A stretch of DNA of 64,000 bases from an uncultured Eubacteriales bacterium (GCA_900545225.1 UQXZ01000001.1:124001-188000), one strand, 5' to 3'; shown: positions 18,053-28,156, counted from the first letter of the stretch. A program made the numbers and translations. Notes: generated from the sequence alone by a model not told the origin.

Positions 18053-19930
18053 TTAAACTTCCTTGTAGTCTCCGTCAACTACATCATCACCGTATGGGTT
18101 CTTACCGTCGTTGTTGTTTCCGTTATCTGCTGTTGAAGCACCTTCGGCCTGGTTAGCCTGTGCCTGAGCGTCAGCGTAAAGCTTCTCAAATACTTTCTGT
18201 GAGCTCTCTACAAGCTTATCTTTAGCAGCCTTGATTTCATCCATCTGCTCTGCTGTAAGCTCGTCGTTGTCCTTAACTTTTTCAACTAAGTCCTTAAGAG
18301 CCTTGATATCAGCTTCTACAGTTTCCTTATCAGCAGCATCAAGCTTGTCACCTACTTCTGCTAAAGCCTTCTCTGTCTGGAAGATCATTGAGTCAGCATC
18401 ATTTCTAAGCTCAACACCTTCCTTCTTCTTCTTGTCAGCAGCTTCGAACTGAGCAGCTTCCTTAACAGCCTTATCGATTTCTTCATCAGACATGTTTGAA
18501 CCGCCTGTGATTGTGATGTGCTGTTCCTTACCTGTACCTAAATCCTTAGCTGAAACATTTACGATACCATTTGCATCAATATCAAATGTTACTTCGATCT
18601 GTGGAACACCACGCTTAGCAGCTGGGATACCATCAAGTCTGAACTGACCAAGTGACTTGTTGTCCTTAGCGAATTCTCTTTCACCCTGTACTACGTTGAT
18701 GTCTACTGCAGACTGGTTATCAGCAGCTGTAGAGAAGATCTGGCTCTTCTTTGTAGGGATTGTTGTATTTCTCTCAATCATGTGTGTTGCAATACCACCC
18801 ATTGTTTCGATAGAAAGTGTAAGCGGAGTTACGTCAAGAAGGAGAACGTCGCCTGCACCTGCATCACCCGCAAGCTTACCAGCCTGAACTGAAGCACCGA
18901 GAGCAACACACTCATCTGGGTTAAGGCTCTTGTTAGGCTCCTTGCCTGTAAGCTGCTTTACCTTTTCCTGTACAGCCGGAATTCTTGTTGAACCACCAAC
19001 GAGGAGAACCTTGCCTAATTCGCTTGCTGATACACCTGCATCGCTAAGAGCGTTCTTAACTGGCTCTGCTGTCTTCTCAACAAGGTCAGCTGTGATTTCA
19101 TCAAACTTAGCTCTTGTAAGTTCCATTTCGAAGTGCTTTGGACCTTCAGCTGTTGCTGTGATGTATGGAAGGTTGATTGTTGTCTTACCTGCACTTGAAA
19201 GCTCTTTCTTAGCCTGCTCAGCAGCAACGTTAATTCTCTGAAGAGCCATTGTATCCTTGCTTAAGTCGATACCTTCCTTGCTCTTGAAGTCTTCGATCAT
19301 GTAGTCCATTAGCTTCTTATCGAAGTCATCACCACCTAAGTGGTTGTTGCCTGATGTTGCAAGAACTTCAATAACACCGTCACCGATTTCGATAAGAGAT
19401 ACGTCGAATGTACCACCACCAAGGTCATAAACCATGATCTTCTGCTCGCCTTCGTTATCAAGACCGTATGCAAGAGCTGCAGCTGTTGGCTCGTTGATGA
19501 TACGCTTTACATCAAGACCTGCAATTCTACCAGCGTCCTTTGTAGCCTGACGCTGAGCATCGTTGAAGTAAGCTGGAACTGTGATAACGGCCTCTGTTAC
19601 TGTCTCACCTAAGTAGCTTTCTGCATCAGCCTTAAGCTTCTGAAGAATCATAGCTGAGATTTCCTGTGGTGTGTAATCTTTGCCATCGATTGTTACCTTG
19701 TAATCTGTACCCATGTGACGCTTGATAGATGAAATTGTTCTGTCAGCGTTTGTAACTGCCTGACGCTTAGCTGGCTCACCTACAAGTCTCTCACCGCTCT
19801 TTGTAAATGCAACTACAGAAGGAGTTGTTCTCTGTCCTTCAGAGTTAGCGATAACTACAGGCTTACCACCTTCCATAACAGCTACACAAGAGTTTGTTGT
19901 TCCTAAGTCAATACCAATAATCTTACCCAT
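18053..19930 (-). CDS. dnaK: Chaperone DnaK (Hsp70)
   Basis: The 625-residue Hsp70 has the phosphate-1 motif GIDLGTTNSCVAV at the N-terminus, the phosphate-2 motif VYDLGGGTFDVS, and a substrate-binding domain after the VLLLDVTPLTL linker. It ends with a Gly/Asn-rich tail and an acidic end (DDVVDGDYKEV). It folds and protects proteins with DnaJ and GrpE. AAGGAG lies upstream of the ATG. It sits between grpE and dnaJ in the usual Firmicutes order. Confidence 0.99.
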   Translation of the reverse strand: MGKIIGIDLGTTNSCVAVMEGGKPVVIANSEGQRTTPSVVAFTKSGERLVGEPAKRQAVTNADRTISSIKRHMGTDYKVTIDGKDYTPQEISAMILQKLKADAESYLGETVTEAVITVPAYFNDAQRQATKDAGRIAGLDVKRIINEPTAAALAYGLDNEGEQKIMVYDLGGGTFDVSLIEIGDGVIEVLATSGNNHLGGDDFDKKLMDYMIEDFKSKEGIDLSKDTMALQRINVAAEQAKKELSSAGKTTINLPYITATAEGPKHFEMELTRAKFDEITADLVEKTAEPVKNALSDAGVSASELGKVLLVGGSTRIPAVQEKVKQLTGKEPNKSLNPDECVALGASVQAGKLAGDAGAGDVLLLDVTPLTLSIETMGGIATHMIERNTTIPTKKSQIFSTAADNQSAVDINVVQGEREFAKDNKSLGQFRLDGIPAAKRGVPQIEVTFDIDANGIVNVSAKDLGTGKEQHITITGGSNMSDEEIDKAVKEAAQFEAADKKKKEGVELRNDADSMIFQTEKALAEVGDKLDAADKETVEADIKALKDLVEKVKDNDELTAEQMDEIKAAKDKLVESSQKVFEKLYADAQAQANQAEGASTADNGNNNDGKNPYGDDVVDGDYKEV

Positions 19931-20049
19931 AATATATATCTCCTTAAAGTTAAATCTTAACTAAATTTTTAAAATAATTTTTAAAAAGCTTTTTTTGATA
20001 CATCCTCTGAGGTTTCCTTTATATCCGGAATCTCTTCGGCTAAATGTTA

Positions 20050-20661
20050 TCAGTTAGCAACGATAACCATGCTGTGTCTGATAACTGTATCTTTGTACTT
20101 GTAGCCCTTTTCAAATTCTTCAACTACAATGTTTTCGCCTACATCATCTTTTTCAACATGCTGTACGGCGTTATGAAGCTCAGGATCAAATTCGTTGCCA
20201 ATCGCTTCAATAGGAGTAACCTTTAATTCCTCCAACATCTTCATCATCTGCTTGTGAACCATCTCCATTCCCTTAGCAAATCCTGTTGTTTCTTCACCTT
20301 CAGGTAAAGTTTTGAAACCTCTCTCAAAGTTATCAACGATTGGAAGAAGCTTCTTAACAACATCGATTGCACCGAGATCGAACATATCTGTCTTTTCTCT
20401 TTCTGTACGCTTTCTGAAGTTGTCAAACTCTGCCATCTGGCGCTTTACCTGATCTTCAAGAGTAGTTATTGTAGCTTCCTGCTGCTGCATCTTTGCAATG
20501 ATGTCTGCAGCTGCCTGTTCAATACCCACACCATCTTCAGGTACGGCATTTTCGTTTTCAGCTGCTTCAACTTCTTCTGCAGCAGCTGCTGCCGCCTTAG
20601 CGCCCGCTTCTACATCTTCATTAAGAATATCTTCTGCCTTCTTATCTTCTTTCTTACCCAC
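20050..20661 (-). CDS. grpE: Nucleotide exchange factor GrpE
   Basis: The protein is about 203 residues. A low-complexity Glu/Ala-rich N-terminus leads into a coiled coil and the GrpE head (motif RKRTEREKTDMFDLG and HNAVQHVEKDDV...VVEEFEKGYKYKDTVIRHSMV). It releases ADP from DnaK. A GTG at 20661, with GGAGG about 7 bases upstream, is preferred over the TTG two codons earlier, which would sit too close to the ribosome binding site. It lies between hrcA and dnaK. Confidence 0.97.
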   Translation of the reverse strand: MGKKEDKKAEDILNEDVEAGAKAAAAAAEEVEAAENENAVPEDGVGIEQAAADIIAKMQQQEATITTLEDQVKRQMAEFDNFRKRTEREKTDMFDLGAIDVVKKLLPIVDNFERGFKTLPEGEETTGFAKGMEMVHKQMMKMLEELKVTPIEAIGNEFDPELHNAVQHVEKDDVGENIVVEEFEKGYKYKDTVIRHSMVIVAN

Positions 20662-20696
20662 TATCAAATCCTCCGAACTTTTATTGCTTATTCAAT

Positions 20697-21749
20697 CTAT
20701 TTATCAAATAAATCGTCAAGTCTTAATCTAATATTATTAAGCGTTTCAAGAACCTTTTCGTAATCCATTCTCTTCGGTCCGATAATACCTATCGTTCCCT
20801 TAACTCCATTGCTTAAATCACATGTCGTTGTAATGATACTGCAATCCTTCATGGCTTCAATGGATGTTTCCTTGCCTATGTAAACCTTGATTCCGGTACT
20901 GTCACTATTGTTATTAATGAAATCTGAAAGAGCATGTTTCTTTTCAAATGTTGTCATAAGCTCTCTCGCTGTATCAGATACTGATAATTCAGGATAACGG
21001 AAAATATTTGTCGTTCCCGAAGTAAACATATGAATGCCGTCCGTATTATGAATTGTATCTATAATAATGGAATACATCTGGCAAAGAATTTTATCTCGTG
21101 AATTATTGCTTTCACCAAGTAACTGAATCTTCTGTTCCAGTTCCTTGGTTGTAAGCCCGGCAATTGATGTATTGATCATAAGATTCAGATTGCTTATTGC
21201 CTCATTTGTTATGTCATTCTCAAGTAAGAAAACCTTATTTCTTATATAGTTACCTTCCAAAACTACAACAACGAGAACTTTGTTCTCTTCTAATTTTGAA
21301 AGCTGTATAAACTTGATTCGGTTTCTGTCTCCAACTGATGACATAACAACCGTTGCATAGTTTGTATCCTCTGCAAGCATACCCGCCAGATTCTGCATTA
21401 CGTCATCAACCTGACCGTTAGCATTAAGCATTTTCTTAAGATCGTCTATCTCTTCCTGTTTAGCTTTGATTTGCCTTTCTTTCTTGTTAACCTCAATCTC
21501 ATGATTGTTAAGCAGTGACTCCACATAGAATCGATAACCTTCATCTGTCGGAATTCTTCCTGCTGATGTATGAGGCTGAACAATTAGTCCCATTTCCTCA
21601 AGATCGGCCATCTCATTTCTAATCGTTGCCGAGCTAAGCGACAAGTCGGAAGATTTTGAAATTGTTCTTGAACCTACAGGCTCGCCTGTTTCAAGGTAAT
21701 TCTCAATAAGAGCATTCAATATCTTTCTCTTTCGCTCATCAAGCTCCAC
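20697..21749 (-). CDS. hrcA: Heat-inducible transcription repressor HrcA
   Basis: The 350-residue repressor has an N-terminal winged helix (SSATIRNEMADLEEMGLIVQPHTSAGRIPT) and a C-terminal GAF-like region. HrcA binds CIRCE operators and is stabilised by GroEL, giving negative feedback on heat-shock genes. The start is a GTG preceded by AAAGGAG with a 10-base spacer. It is the first gene of the operon and its own promoter carries a perfect CIRCE, so it is autoregulated by inference. Confidence 0.97.
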   Translation of the reverse strand: MELDERKRKILNALIENYLETGEPVGSRTISKSSDLSLSSATIRNEMADLEEMGLIVQPHTSAGRIPTDEGYRFYVESLLNNHEIEVNKKERQIKAKQEEIDDLKKMLNANGQVDDVMQNLAGMLAEDTNYATVVMSSVGDRNRIKFIQLSKLEENKVLVVVVLEGNYIRNKVFLLENDITNEAISNLNLMINTSIAGLTTKELEQKIQLLGESNNSRDKILCQMYSIIIDTIHNTDGIHMFTSGTTNIFRYPELSVSDTARELMTTFEKKHALSDFINNNSDSTGIKVYIGKETSIEAMKDCSIITTTCDLSNGVKGTIGIIGPKRMDYEKVLETLNNIRLRLDDLFDK

Positions 21750-21777
21750 TTATGAATCACTCCTTTCTTTTTATTTA

Positions 21778-21804
21778 TTAGCACTCATTTTTATAGAGTG
21801 CTAA
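21778..21804 (-). promoter_or_regulatory. CIRCE operator of the hrcA operon
   Basis: The sequence TTAGCACTC-N9-GAGTGCTAA is an exact match to the CIRCE consensus. It lies between the predicted transcription start and the hrcA ribosome binding site, so bound HrcA would block initiation or early elongation. Confidence 0.98.
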
Positions 21805-21819
21805 TATTTCTTTATGTGC

Positions 21820-21848
21820 ATATTAGCACTATCAATATTTGATGTCAA
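21820..21848 (-). promoter_or_regulatory. Sigma-A-type promoter of the hrcA operon
   Basis: On the minus strand a consensus -35 TTGACA (21843-21848) is followed by exactly 17 bases and -10 TAATAT (21820-21825). The start site would fall near 21813, just upstream of CIRCE. Confidence 0.88.
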
Positions 21849-21859
21849 CAACAAAATAT

Positions 21860-21906
21860 AAAAAAACACAGGCTTAAGAAATGTTTTACATCTCGCCTGT
21901 GTTTTT
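21860..21906 (-). terminator. Terminator after icd
   Basis: AACACAGGC pairs with GCCTGTGTT across a 21-base loop that itself can pair (ATGTAAAACAT); the minus strand then reads TTTTTTTATA. It separates icd from the hrcA promoter. Confidence 0.85.
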
Positions 21907-21922
21907 TATTTTTTATTTAGAA

Positions 21923-23131
21923 TTATAATAATTTTTCAAGAGTAGCTCTTATAGCCTTGATGAATTCTTCTGAATCAAGAGTTTCCTTATTCTCTAATGT
22001 AGAGATTCTTGAAAGGTCTCCTGTCATCTTACCTGACTCGATTGTATCGATACAAGCCTTCTCAAGCTTATCAGCAAATACAACAAGTTCTTCATTATTA
22101 TCAAGCTGACCTCTTTTTCTAAGAGCACCACTCCATGCAAATATAGTAGCAATTGGATTAGTAGAAGTCTTTTCACCCTTCTGATACTTGTAATAATGTC
22201 TCTGAACTGTTCCGTGAGCCGCTTCATATTCGAAGTTACCGTCTGGTGATACAAGAACAGATGTCATCATTGAAAGTGAACCGAATGCTGAAGCAACCAT
22301 ATCACTCATAACATCACCGTCATAGTTCTTACATGCCCAGATATATCCACCTTCAGATCTCATAACTCTAGCAACAGCATCATCGATAAGTGTGTAGAAA
22401 TATTCAATTCCTGCATCATCAAACTTATCTTTGTACTCTGCCTCGAAGATATCATTGAAGATATCCTTGAATGTATGGTCATACTTCTTAGAAATAGTAT
22501 CCTTTGTTGCAAACCATAAATCCTGCTTTGTCTCTAAAGCAAAGTTGAAGCAGCTTCTTGCAAAGCTTTCGATTGACTTATCAAGATTGTGCATACCCTG
22601 AACAATACCAGGACCATCAAATTCGTGAATTACTTCTCTCTTCTCTGTTCCGTCATCTCCTGTAAATACGATTTCAGCCTTACCAGGTCCTTCAACAACC
22701 ATTTCAGATGCCTTATAAACATCACCGTATGCATGTCTTGCAATTGTGATAGGCTTCTTCCATGTTCTTACATATGGCTCAATACCCTTAACGATGATTG
22801 GAGCTCTGAATACTGTACCGTCAAGAATAGCTCTGATAGTACCGTTTGGACTCTTGTAAAGAGCCTTTAAGTTGTACTCTTCCTGTCTAGCTGCATTTGG
22901 TGTGATTGTTGCACACTTAACAGCAACACCGTACTTCTTTGTCGCAAGAGCTGATGCCTTTGTAACTTCATCGTTTGTCTCATCTCTGTGAACAAGACCA
23001 AGATCATAATATTCTGTATTTAAGTCAACGAATGGCAATAAGAGTTCATCCTTAATCATCTGCCATAAAACTCTTGTCATCTCATCTCCGTCCATCTCGA
23101 CAAGAGGAGTTGTCATTTTAATCTTTTCCAT
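21923..23131 (-). CDS. icd: Isocitrate dehydrogenase (NADP-type, eukaryote-like subfamily)
   Basis: The 402-residue enzyme converts isocitrate to 2-oxoglutarate and CO2. The N-terminus TTPLVEMDGDEMTRVLW, the motif ITPNAARQEEYNLKALYKSPNGTIR and the C-terminal GTVQRHYYKYQKGEKTSTNP identify the homodimeric type II subfamily that includes eukaryotic NADP enzymes, rather than the E. coli type. In a fermenting anaerobe it probably supplies 2-oxoglutarate for glutamate synthesis. It stands alone between terminator and purL. A 19-bp palindrome lies 47 bases upstream of its ATG. Confidence 0.95.
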   Translation of the reverse strand: MEKIKMTTPLVEMDGDEMTRVLWQMIKDELLLPFVDLNTEYYDLGLVHRDETNDEVTKASALATKKYGVAVKCATITPNAARQEEYNLKALYKSPNGTIRAILDGTVFRAPIIVKGIEPYVRTWKKPITIARHAYGDVYKASEMVVEGPGKAEIVFTGDDGTEKREVIHEFDGPGIVQGMHNLDKSIESFARSCFNFALETKQDLWFATKDTISKKYDHTFKDIFNDIFEAEYKDKFDDAGIEYFYTLIDDAVARVMRSEGGYIWACKNYDGDVMSDMVASAFGSLSMMTSVLVSPDGNFEYEAAHGTVQRHYYKYQKGEKTSTNPIATIFAWSGALRKRGQLDNNEELVVFADKLEKACIDTIESGKMTGDLSRISTLENKETLDSEEFIKAIRATLEKLL

Positions 23132-23177
23132 TATATCTATCTCTTTTCTTAAAAAAATTATCTAAATTCTTTATAGC

Positions 23178-23196
23178 CGGTTATGTCACATAACCG
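23178..23196. promoter_or_regulatory. Palindrome upstream of icd, candidate operator
   Basis: CGGTTATGTCACATAACCG is a perfect 9+1+9 inverted repeat, 47 bases before the icd ATG. A second short palindrome AAGCCGGCTT lies nearby at 23208-23217. A minus-strand TATAAA directly downstream of the palindrome could be a -10. It could instead be part of the purL 3' end, as no other purL terminator is obvious. Confidence 0.45.
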
Positions 23197-23336
23197 TTTT
23201 TACAGCAAAGCCGGCTTAAAAACAACAGTTTATTAATAACCAGCTTTTTTATAATCAGCTTTGTAAAAGCATACTTTTATATAAACTTACCTTTATATAA
23301 AGTACATTTTCGAAAAACAGGTTTTCGCATTTACAA

Positions 23337-26300
23337 TTACTTGAAGTATTTAACACCAGACTCGAAGATCTTCATATCCTGGTTGCCTGTAATATTAACA
23401 GCAACTGACTTACCAATTCTTTCAGGGTGAGCCATCTTACCGAATACTCTTCCGTCCTTACTTGTGATACCTTCAATAGCTGCAACAGAACCGTTGATGT
23501 TGATTGCTTCATCCATAGAGATGTTACCGTCAGCATCACAGTATCTTGTAGCTACCTGACCATTTGCAAATAATTCCTTAGCAACTTCAACACTTGCATA
23601 GAAACGACCTTCACCGTGTGATACAGGCTGTGCATATACACCACCAAGATCAGCACCTGCAAGCCATGGGCTCTTGTTAGAAACCACTCTTGTGTAAACG
23701 TGCTTAGCAATATGTCTGTCAATTGTGTTGAATGTAAGTGTAGGAGCATTTACATCCTGTCCTGTAATCTTTCCATTAGGAACAAGACCAAGCTTGATAA
23801 GAGCCTGGAAACCGTTACAGATACCAAGAGCAAGACCGTCACGCTCGTTAAGAAGCTTGTTAACAGCTTCTGACATCTTCTCGTTTCTGAATGCTGTAGC
23901 GAAGAACTTAGCTGAACCTTCAGGCTCATCACCTGCTGAGAAACCACCAGGGAACATTACAATCTGAGCGTTGTTGATTCCTTCTGTAAATGCTTCTACA
24001 GAACCCTTGATATCTTCAGCTGTAAGGTTCTTGAAAACTCTGATGTCTGTCTCTGCACCTGCAAGCTCAAATGCTCTTGCAGTATCGTACTCGCAGTTTG
24101 TACCTGGGAATACAGGAATAAATACTCTTGGCTTAGCAACCTTATTCTTGCAGATGTAGATATCCTTCTCTGAGTAATCAGGAGCTTCAATATTCTCTGA
24201 TACTTCCATCTTAGACTTAGTAGGGTAAATATCCTCAAGAGTGCCTTCCCAAGCAGCCTTAACTTCATCTAATGTAAGTGTTTCATCTTTATACTTGATT
24301 ACAGGCTCTTCGATAACTCTACCGAGGATAACTCTGTCGTTGTTACCGATTCTGTAGAATTCCTTCTCTCTGTCAGCAGGAATTTCTACTACGAAGTCTG
24401 CGTATGAAGGAGCGAAAAGGTTAGCATATGAAACATCGTCATTTAACTCAACACCAAGTCCGCTACCAAACGCCATCTTAGAGATAGCTGCTGAGATACC
24501 CTGTCTATCAGCAACATATGCAGAAACGATTGTGCCGTTAAGCATCATTCTGTAAATGTCGTGGTAGAGAAGAGCAACTCTTTCGTATACAGGTAAATCG
24601 TAATCATCTTTCTTAATGTAAAGCTTAACAAGAAGGTTACCTGCCTGCTTTAATTCAGGAGTTACAACTTCATCTTCCTTACCTACTGCAACTGCAAATG
24701 AGCAGAGTGTTGGTGGAACATCAATGTCTTCAAATGTTCCTGACATACTGTCCTTACCACCAATAGCTGCAACCTTAAGTCCGTTCTGTACGCTGTATGC
24801 ACCAAGGAGAGCAGCTGTTGGAAGACCCCAGCGTTCTGGATCATCTGTCATCTTACCGAAGTATTCCTGTAATGATAAATGAGCCTTTCTGTAGTCAGCA
24901 CCATTTGCAACAATCTTTGAAAGCGACTCTAAGATTGCGTAGATTGAACCGTGAAGTGGGCTCCAGCTTGAAAGATATGGATCATAACCATAACTCATGT
25001 ATGTGATTGCATCTGTAGTTCCGTGTAATACAGGTACTTTGCTGATCATTGACTGCATTTCTGTAGCCATGTTCTTACCACCGTAAGGCATTGTAACTGT
25101 ACCGGCACCGATAGATGAGTCAAATCTCTCAACAAGACCTCTCTGAGAACAGTTATTAAGATCTGAAACAGTCTTAAGCCACTGATCCTTGAAAGATGTA
25201 ACCTCAGGTGCAACAAAACCTTCACCATATGTAAGTGGTTCACTTGGAGAATTGATTGCTGCTGTTGTCTTCTGATGAGCACCGTTTGTATCAAGGAATT
25301 CTCTTGAGATATCAACGATAACCTTATCTCTCCACTTCATAACGAGACGTTTCTCTTTTGTTACTTCAGCGATTGGAGTAGCTTCAAGGTTTTCTTCACT
25401 TGCATATGATAAGAATGTATCAACGTCATTCTTATCAAGTACAACTGCCATTCTCTCCTGTGATTCAGAGATTGCAAGCTCTGTACCATCAAGACCTTCG
25501 TACTTCTTTGTTACCTTATCAAGATCGATTAAAAGTCCATCAGCTAACTCACCAACTGCAACAGATACACCACCTGCACCGAAGTCGTTACATTTTCTGA
25601 TAAGCTTTGTAACTTCAGGTCTTCTGAATAATCTCTGAATCTTTCTCTCTGTAGGAGCGTTACCCTTCTGAACTTCTGCACCACATTCGTCAATAGAATC
25701 ATTTGTATGTGCCTTAGATGAACCTGTAGCACCACCGATTCCGTCACGACCTGTTCTACCACCAAGTAATACAATGATATTACCCGGATCAGAAGTCTCT
25801 CTCATAACGTTTTCTCTCTTAGCTGCACCAAGAACTGCACCTAATTCCATGTGCTTTGCAACGAAATTAGGATGGTAGATTTCCTTAACAAGGCCTGTAG
25901 CAAGACCAATCTGGTTACCATATGAGCTGTATCCGTGAGCTGCTTCTGTTACAATCTTTCTCTGTGGAAGCTTTCCGTTTAATGTATCGTCAATGCTTGT
26001 TCTTGGATCTGCAGCACCTGTGATTCTCATTGCCTGATATACATAAGTTCTACCTGACAATGGATCTCTGATAGCACCACCAAGACATGTTGCAGCACCA
26101 CCAAATGGTTCGATTTCTGTTGGGTGGTTATGTGTTTCATTCTTGAAGTTGATAAGCCACTCTTCTTCAACACCGTCTACCATAATAGGAGCGATAATTG
26201 AGCATGCGTTGATCTCGTCTGTCTTTTCCTGATCAGTAAGATCTCCTTCTGCAATCTGCTTCTTAGCTGCAAGTGTAGCCATATCCATTAATGAAACATA

Positions 26301-27110
26301 CTTGCCCTTCTTTTCACCACTGATCTTGTTGTGGTCTCTTGTATATTCACGAAGAATTCTCTCGATTGCTGACTTGTAGTAACCATCATTTACAATGATC
26401 TTCTTAAGCTCAGTTGCAAATGTTGTATGTCTGCAGTGATCTGACCAGTATGTATCGAGAACTCTGATTTCTGTAATAGAGGGATCTCTTCTTTCCTTTG
26501 TTAAGAAGTAACCCTGGATAAGCTTGAAATCAGCAAATGTCATTGCAAGTGAAAGCTCGTTGTACTTTTCCTCAAGCTGTGTACGGTTAAGACCGATAAA
26601 GCCTTCGAGAACTTCAACGTCACCAGGAGTTGCATATGTCATTTCAAGAGTTGCAGGTACATTTTCCTCTGCTACTCTCTGATCTATTGGATTAACAAGA
26701 ATATTCTTGATTTTATTCTTATCTTCATCTGTAAGATTGCCGCTTATTACATATGTAGAAGCACATTTAACAATGGCATCTGAATCGCCGAGCAGAGCAA
26801 TACACTGCTCTGCTGAGTCAGCTCTCTGATCAAACTGTCCAGGTAAATATTCTACACTGATAACGAAGTCGTTATCTGCAACTTCGAGCTTATCCTTGTA
26901 GTAATTATCAACAGGTGGTTCAGAGAATACACCGTTAATAGCTCTTTCAAATGTATCGTCAGAGATATTTTCAACGTCATATCTCACTACAACTCTTACA
27001 TCAGAAACATTTGTAAGTCCTAAATAATTCTTAATTTCTGCAGCAAGCTTCTCAGCTTCTACAGCAAATTCTTTCTTCTTTTCAACATAAAGTCTTCTTA
27101 CGCTACCCAT
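23337..27110 (-). CDS. purL: Phosphoribosylformylglycinamidine synthase, large fused form
   Basis: The 1257-residue enzyme makes FGAM from FGAR, glutamine and ATP in de novo purine synthesis. It is the single-chain form: an N-terminal PurS-like part, two AIRS-like ATP-binding halves (FKNETHNHPTEIEPFGGAAT near 325-345), and a C-terminal class I glutaminase with nucleophile Cys in LGICNGFQAL and a late HGEGRF/HPER region. It therefore needs no separate PurQ and PurS. AAGGAG precedes the ATG. No purine riboswitch is recognisable in the 125-base upstream gap. Confidence 0.97.
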   Translation of the reverse strand: MGSVRRLYVEKKKEFAVEAEKLAAEIKNYLGLTNVSDVRVVVRYDVENISDDTFERAINGVFSEPPVDNYYKDKLEVADNDFVISVEYLPGQFDQRADSAEQCIALLGDSDAIVKCASTYVISGNLTDEDKNKIKNILVNPIDQRVAEENVPATLEMTYATPGDVEVLEGFIGLNRTQLEEKYNELSLAMTFADFKLIQGYFLTKERRDPSITEIRVLDTYWSDHCRHTTFATELKKIIVNDGYYKSAIERILREYTRDHNKISGEKKGKYVSLMDMATLAAKKQIAEGDLTDQEKTDEINACSIIAPIMVDGVEEEWLINFKNETHNHPTEIEPFGGAATCLGGAIRDPLSGRTYVYQAMRITGAADPRTSIDDTLNGKLPQRKIVTEAAHGYSSYGNQIGLATGLVKEIYHPNFVAKHMELGAVLGAAKRENVMRETSDPGNIIVLLGGRTGRDGIGGATGSSKAHTNDSIDECGAEVQKGNAPTERKIQRLFRRPEVTKLIRKCNDFGAGGVSVAVGELADGLLIDLDKVTKKYEGLDGTELAISESQERMAVVLDKNDVDTFLSYASEENLEATPIAEVTKEKRLVMKWRDKVIVDISREFLDTNGAHQKTTAAINSPSEPLTYGEGFVAPEVTSFKDQWLKTVSDLNNCSQRGLVERFDSSIGAGTVTMPYGGKNMATEMQSMISKVPVLHGTTDAITYMSYGYDPYLSSWSPLHGSIYAILESLSKIVANGADYRKAHLSLQEYFGKMTDDPERWGLPTAALLGAYSVQNGLKVAAIGGKDSMSGTFEDIDVPPTLCSFAVAVGKEDEVVTPELKQAGNLLVKLYIKKDDYDLPVYERVALLYHDIYRMMLNGTIVSAYVADRQGISAAISKMAFGSGLGVELNDDVSYANLFAPSYADFVVEIPADREKEFYRIGNNDRVILGRVIEEPVIKYKDETLTLDEVKAAWEGTLEDIYPTKSKMEVSENIEAPDYSEKDIYICKNKVAKPRVFIPVFPGTNCEYDTARAFELAGAETDIRVFKNLTAEDIKGSVEAFTEGINNAQIVMFPGGFSAGDEPEGSAKFFATAFRNEKMSEAVNKLLNERDGLALGICNGFQALIKLGLVPNGKITGQDVNAPTLTFNTIDRHIAKHVYTRVVSNKSPWLAGADLGGVYAQPVSHGEGRFYASVEVAKELFANGQVATRYCDADGNISMDEAININGSVAAIEGITSKDGRVFGKMAHPERIGKSVAVNITGNQDMKIFESGVKYFK

Positions 27111-27235
27111 TTAATGTTCTCCTTACAGATTATTAAAACTCTTTTTATTCTAACATATTAGAGATGTTTATTAAATAAAATATAGTTTTAAACTAAAGAA
27201 TAATGCATGTTTTAAGTGATTATATTCTGATACAG

Positions 27236-27880
27236 TTAAATATATTCAATTATATCCAGAATATCCTCAGGCTTTTCAATCTTTGCATCATACTTATCAG
27301 TCTTACCGAAGCCATATGAAGCAAAAATAAATGGAGCATTTATAAATGCTGCAGATTTTGAATCGCCGTCTGTGTCACCGATATAAATCGGATGTGTTAT
27401 GTTGTTTCTTTCTATAATAAGCTTATTATTCTCGCCCTTGGATAATCTTGTATCACCCCAACATAATTTATCTGTAATCTTACCTTCAAAATTATGGGAC
27501 TCGATAAATGCTTCTATATATCCCGACTGGCAGTTGCTGACGATGAAAATAGGAACATTTTTGGATGTTTCCTCTATTACTCTTTCTATTCCATCGAATA
27601 GCTTTGCTCCTCTTTCCCTCAGGTAGTCATTTTCAAATACTCCCATTTCATCCATCAAGTCATTTCTGTCCTGTTCCGGCATATTAGGAAATAGTTTAGC
27701 CGCTATTGAGTACATTGGTAACCCCATGCACCCATGTAATTCTTCTTTTGTTATAGGCGGTCTGTCCACGCCACCTTTTATCTTTATCAATTCGTTCCAA
27801 GCATCAGCAATTTCCGATGTTGAATCCCATAAAGTACCGTCCAGATCGAACAGGATACCGTTTGTTTTAAATGTTGACAT
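27236..27880 (-). CDS. HAD-superfamily hydrolase
   Basis: The 214-residue protein has HAD motif I FDLDGTLWDS at residues 12-21, a motif II Ser in FIVSNCQSGY, a lysine in the SKGENNK segment, and motif IV GDTDGDSKSA. The layout with an inserted helical cap between motifs I and II suggests a phosphoglycolate phosphatase / beta-phosphoglucomutase-like subclass I member. The substrate is not determinable. It is upstream of purL with about 125 bases between, so co-transcription is uncertain. Confidence 0.85.
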   Translation of the reverse strand: MSTFKTNGILFDLDGTLWDSTSEIADAWNELIKIKGGVDRPPITKEELHGCMGLPMYSIAAKLFPNMPEQDRNDLMDEMGVFENDYLRERGAKLFDGIERVIEETSKNVPIFIVSNCQSGYIEAFIESHNFEGKITDKLCWGDTRLSKGENNKLIIERNNITHPIYIGDTDGDSKSAAFINAPFIFASYGFGKTDKYDAKIEKPEDILDIIEYI

Positions 27881-28012
27881 TTTATATTACCTGCTTTACT
27901 ATAAAAATTACTTTACTAATGTAAGATATATTCGCCAATTATGCAACTTTATAAGTGTTTTGCAATCGGAATTTTATTGGATTTTTAGTAATTAATATAG
28001 AAAAATACATTT

Positions 28013-28085
28013 GCTACTGTGGCTTAGTTGGTAGAGCAGCTGATTCGTAATCAGCAGGTCACCGGTTCGAGTCCGGTCAGTAGCT
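28013..28085 (+). tRNA. tRNA-Thr (anticodon CGT)
   Basis: Acceptor GCTACTG pairs with CAGTAGC; the anticodon stem GCTGA/TCAGC encloses loop TTCGTAA, giving anticodon CGT (reads ACG); T arm ACCGG-TTCGAGT-CCGGT. The discriminator is T and CCA is not encoded. Confidence 0.96.
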
Positions 28086-28106
28086 TTCATTACCACGGTG
28101 CTAAAT

Positions 28107-28156
28107 GGCTCAACATAACATAAATGTAGTATTTATGCCGTGTTGAGTCGTTTTTA
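28107..28156 (+). terminator. Terminator after tRNA-Thr
   Basis: CTCAACA (28109) pairs with TGTTGAG (28141), with an inner stem CATAAAT/ATTTATG, followed by TTTTTATATTTTT. It lies 24 bases after the tRNA. Confidence 0.85.

Noticed and set aside
27111..27235. Purine riboswitch before purL
   Set aside because: The gap is too short and AT-rich, without the conserved junction and loops of the aptamer.
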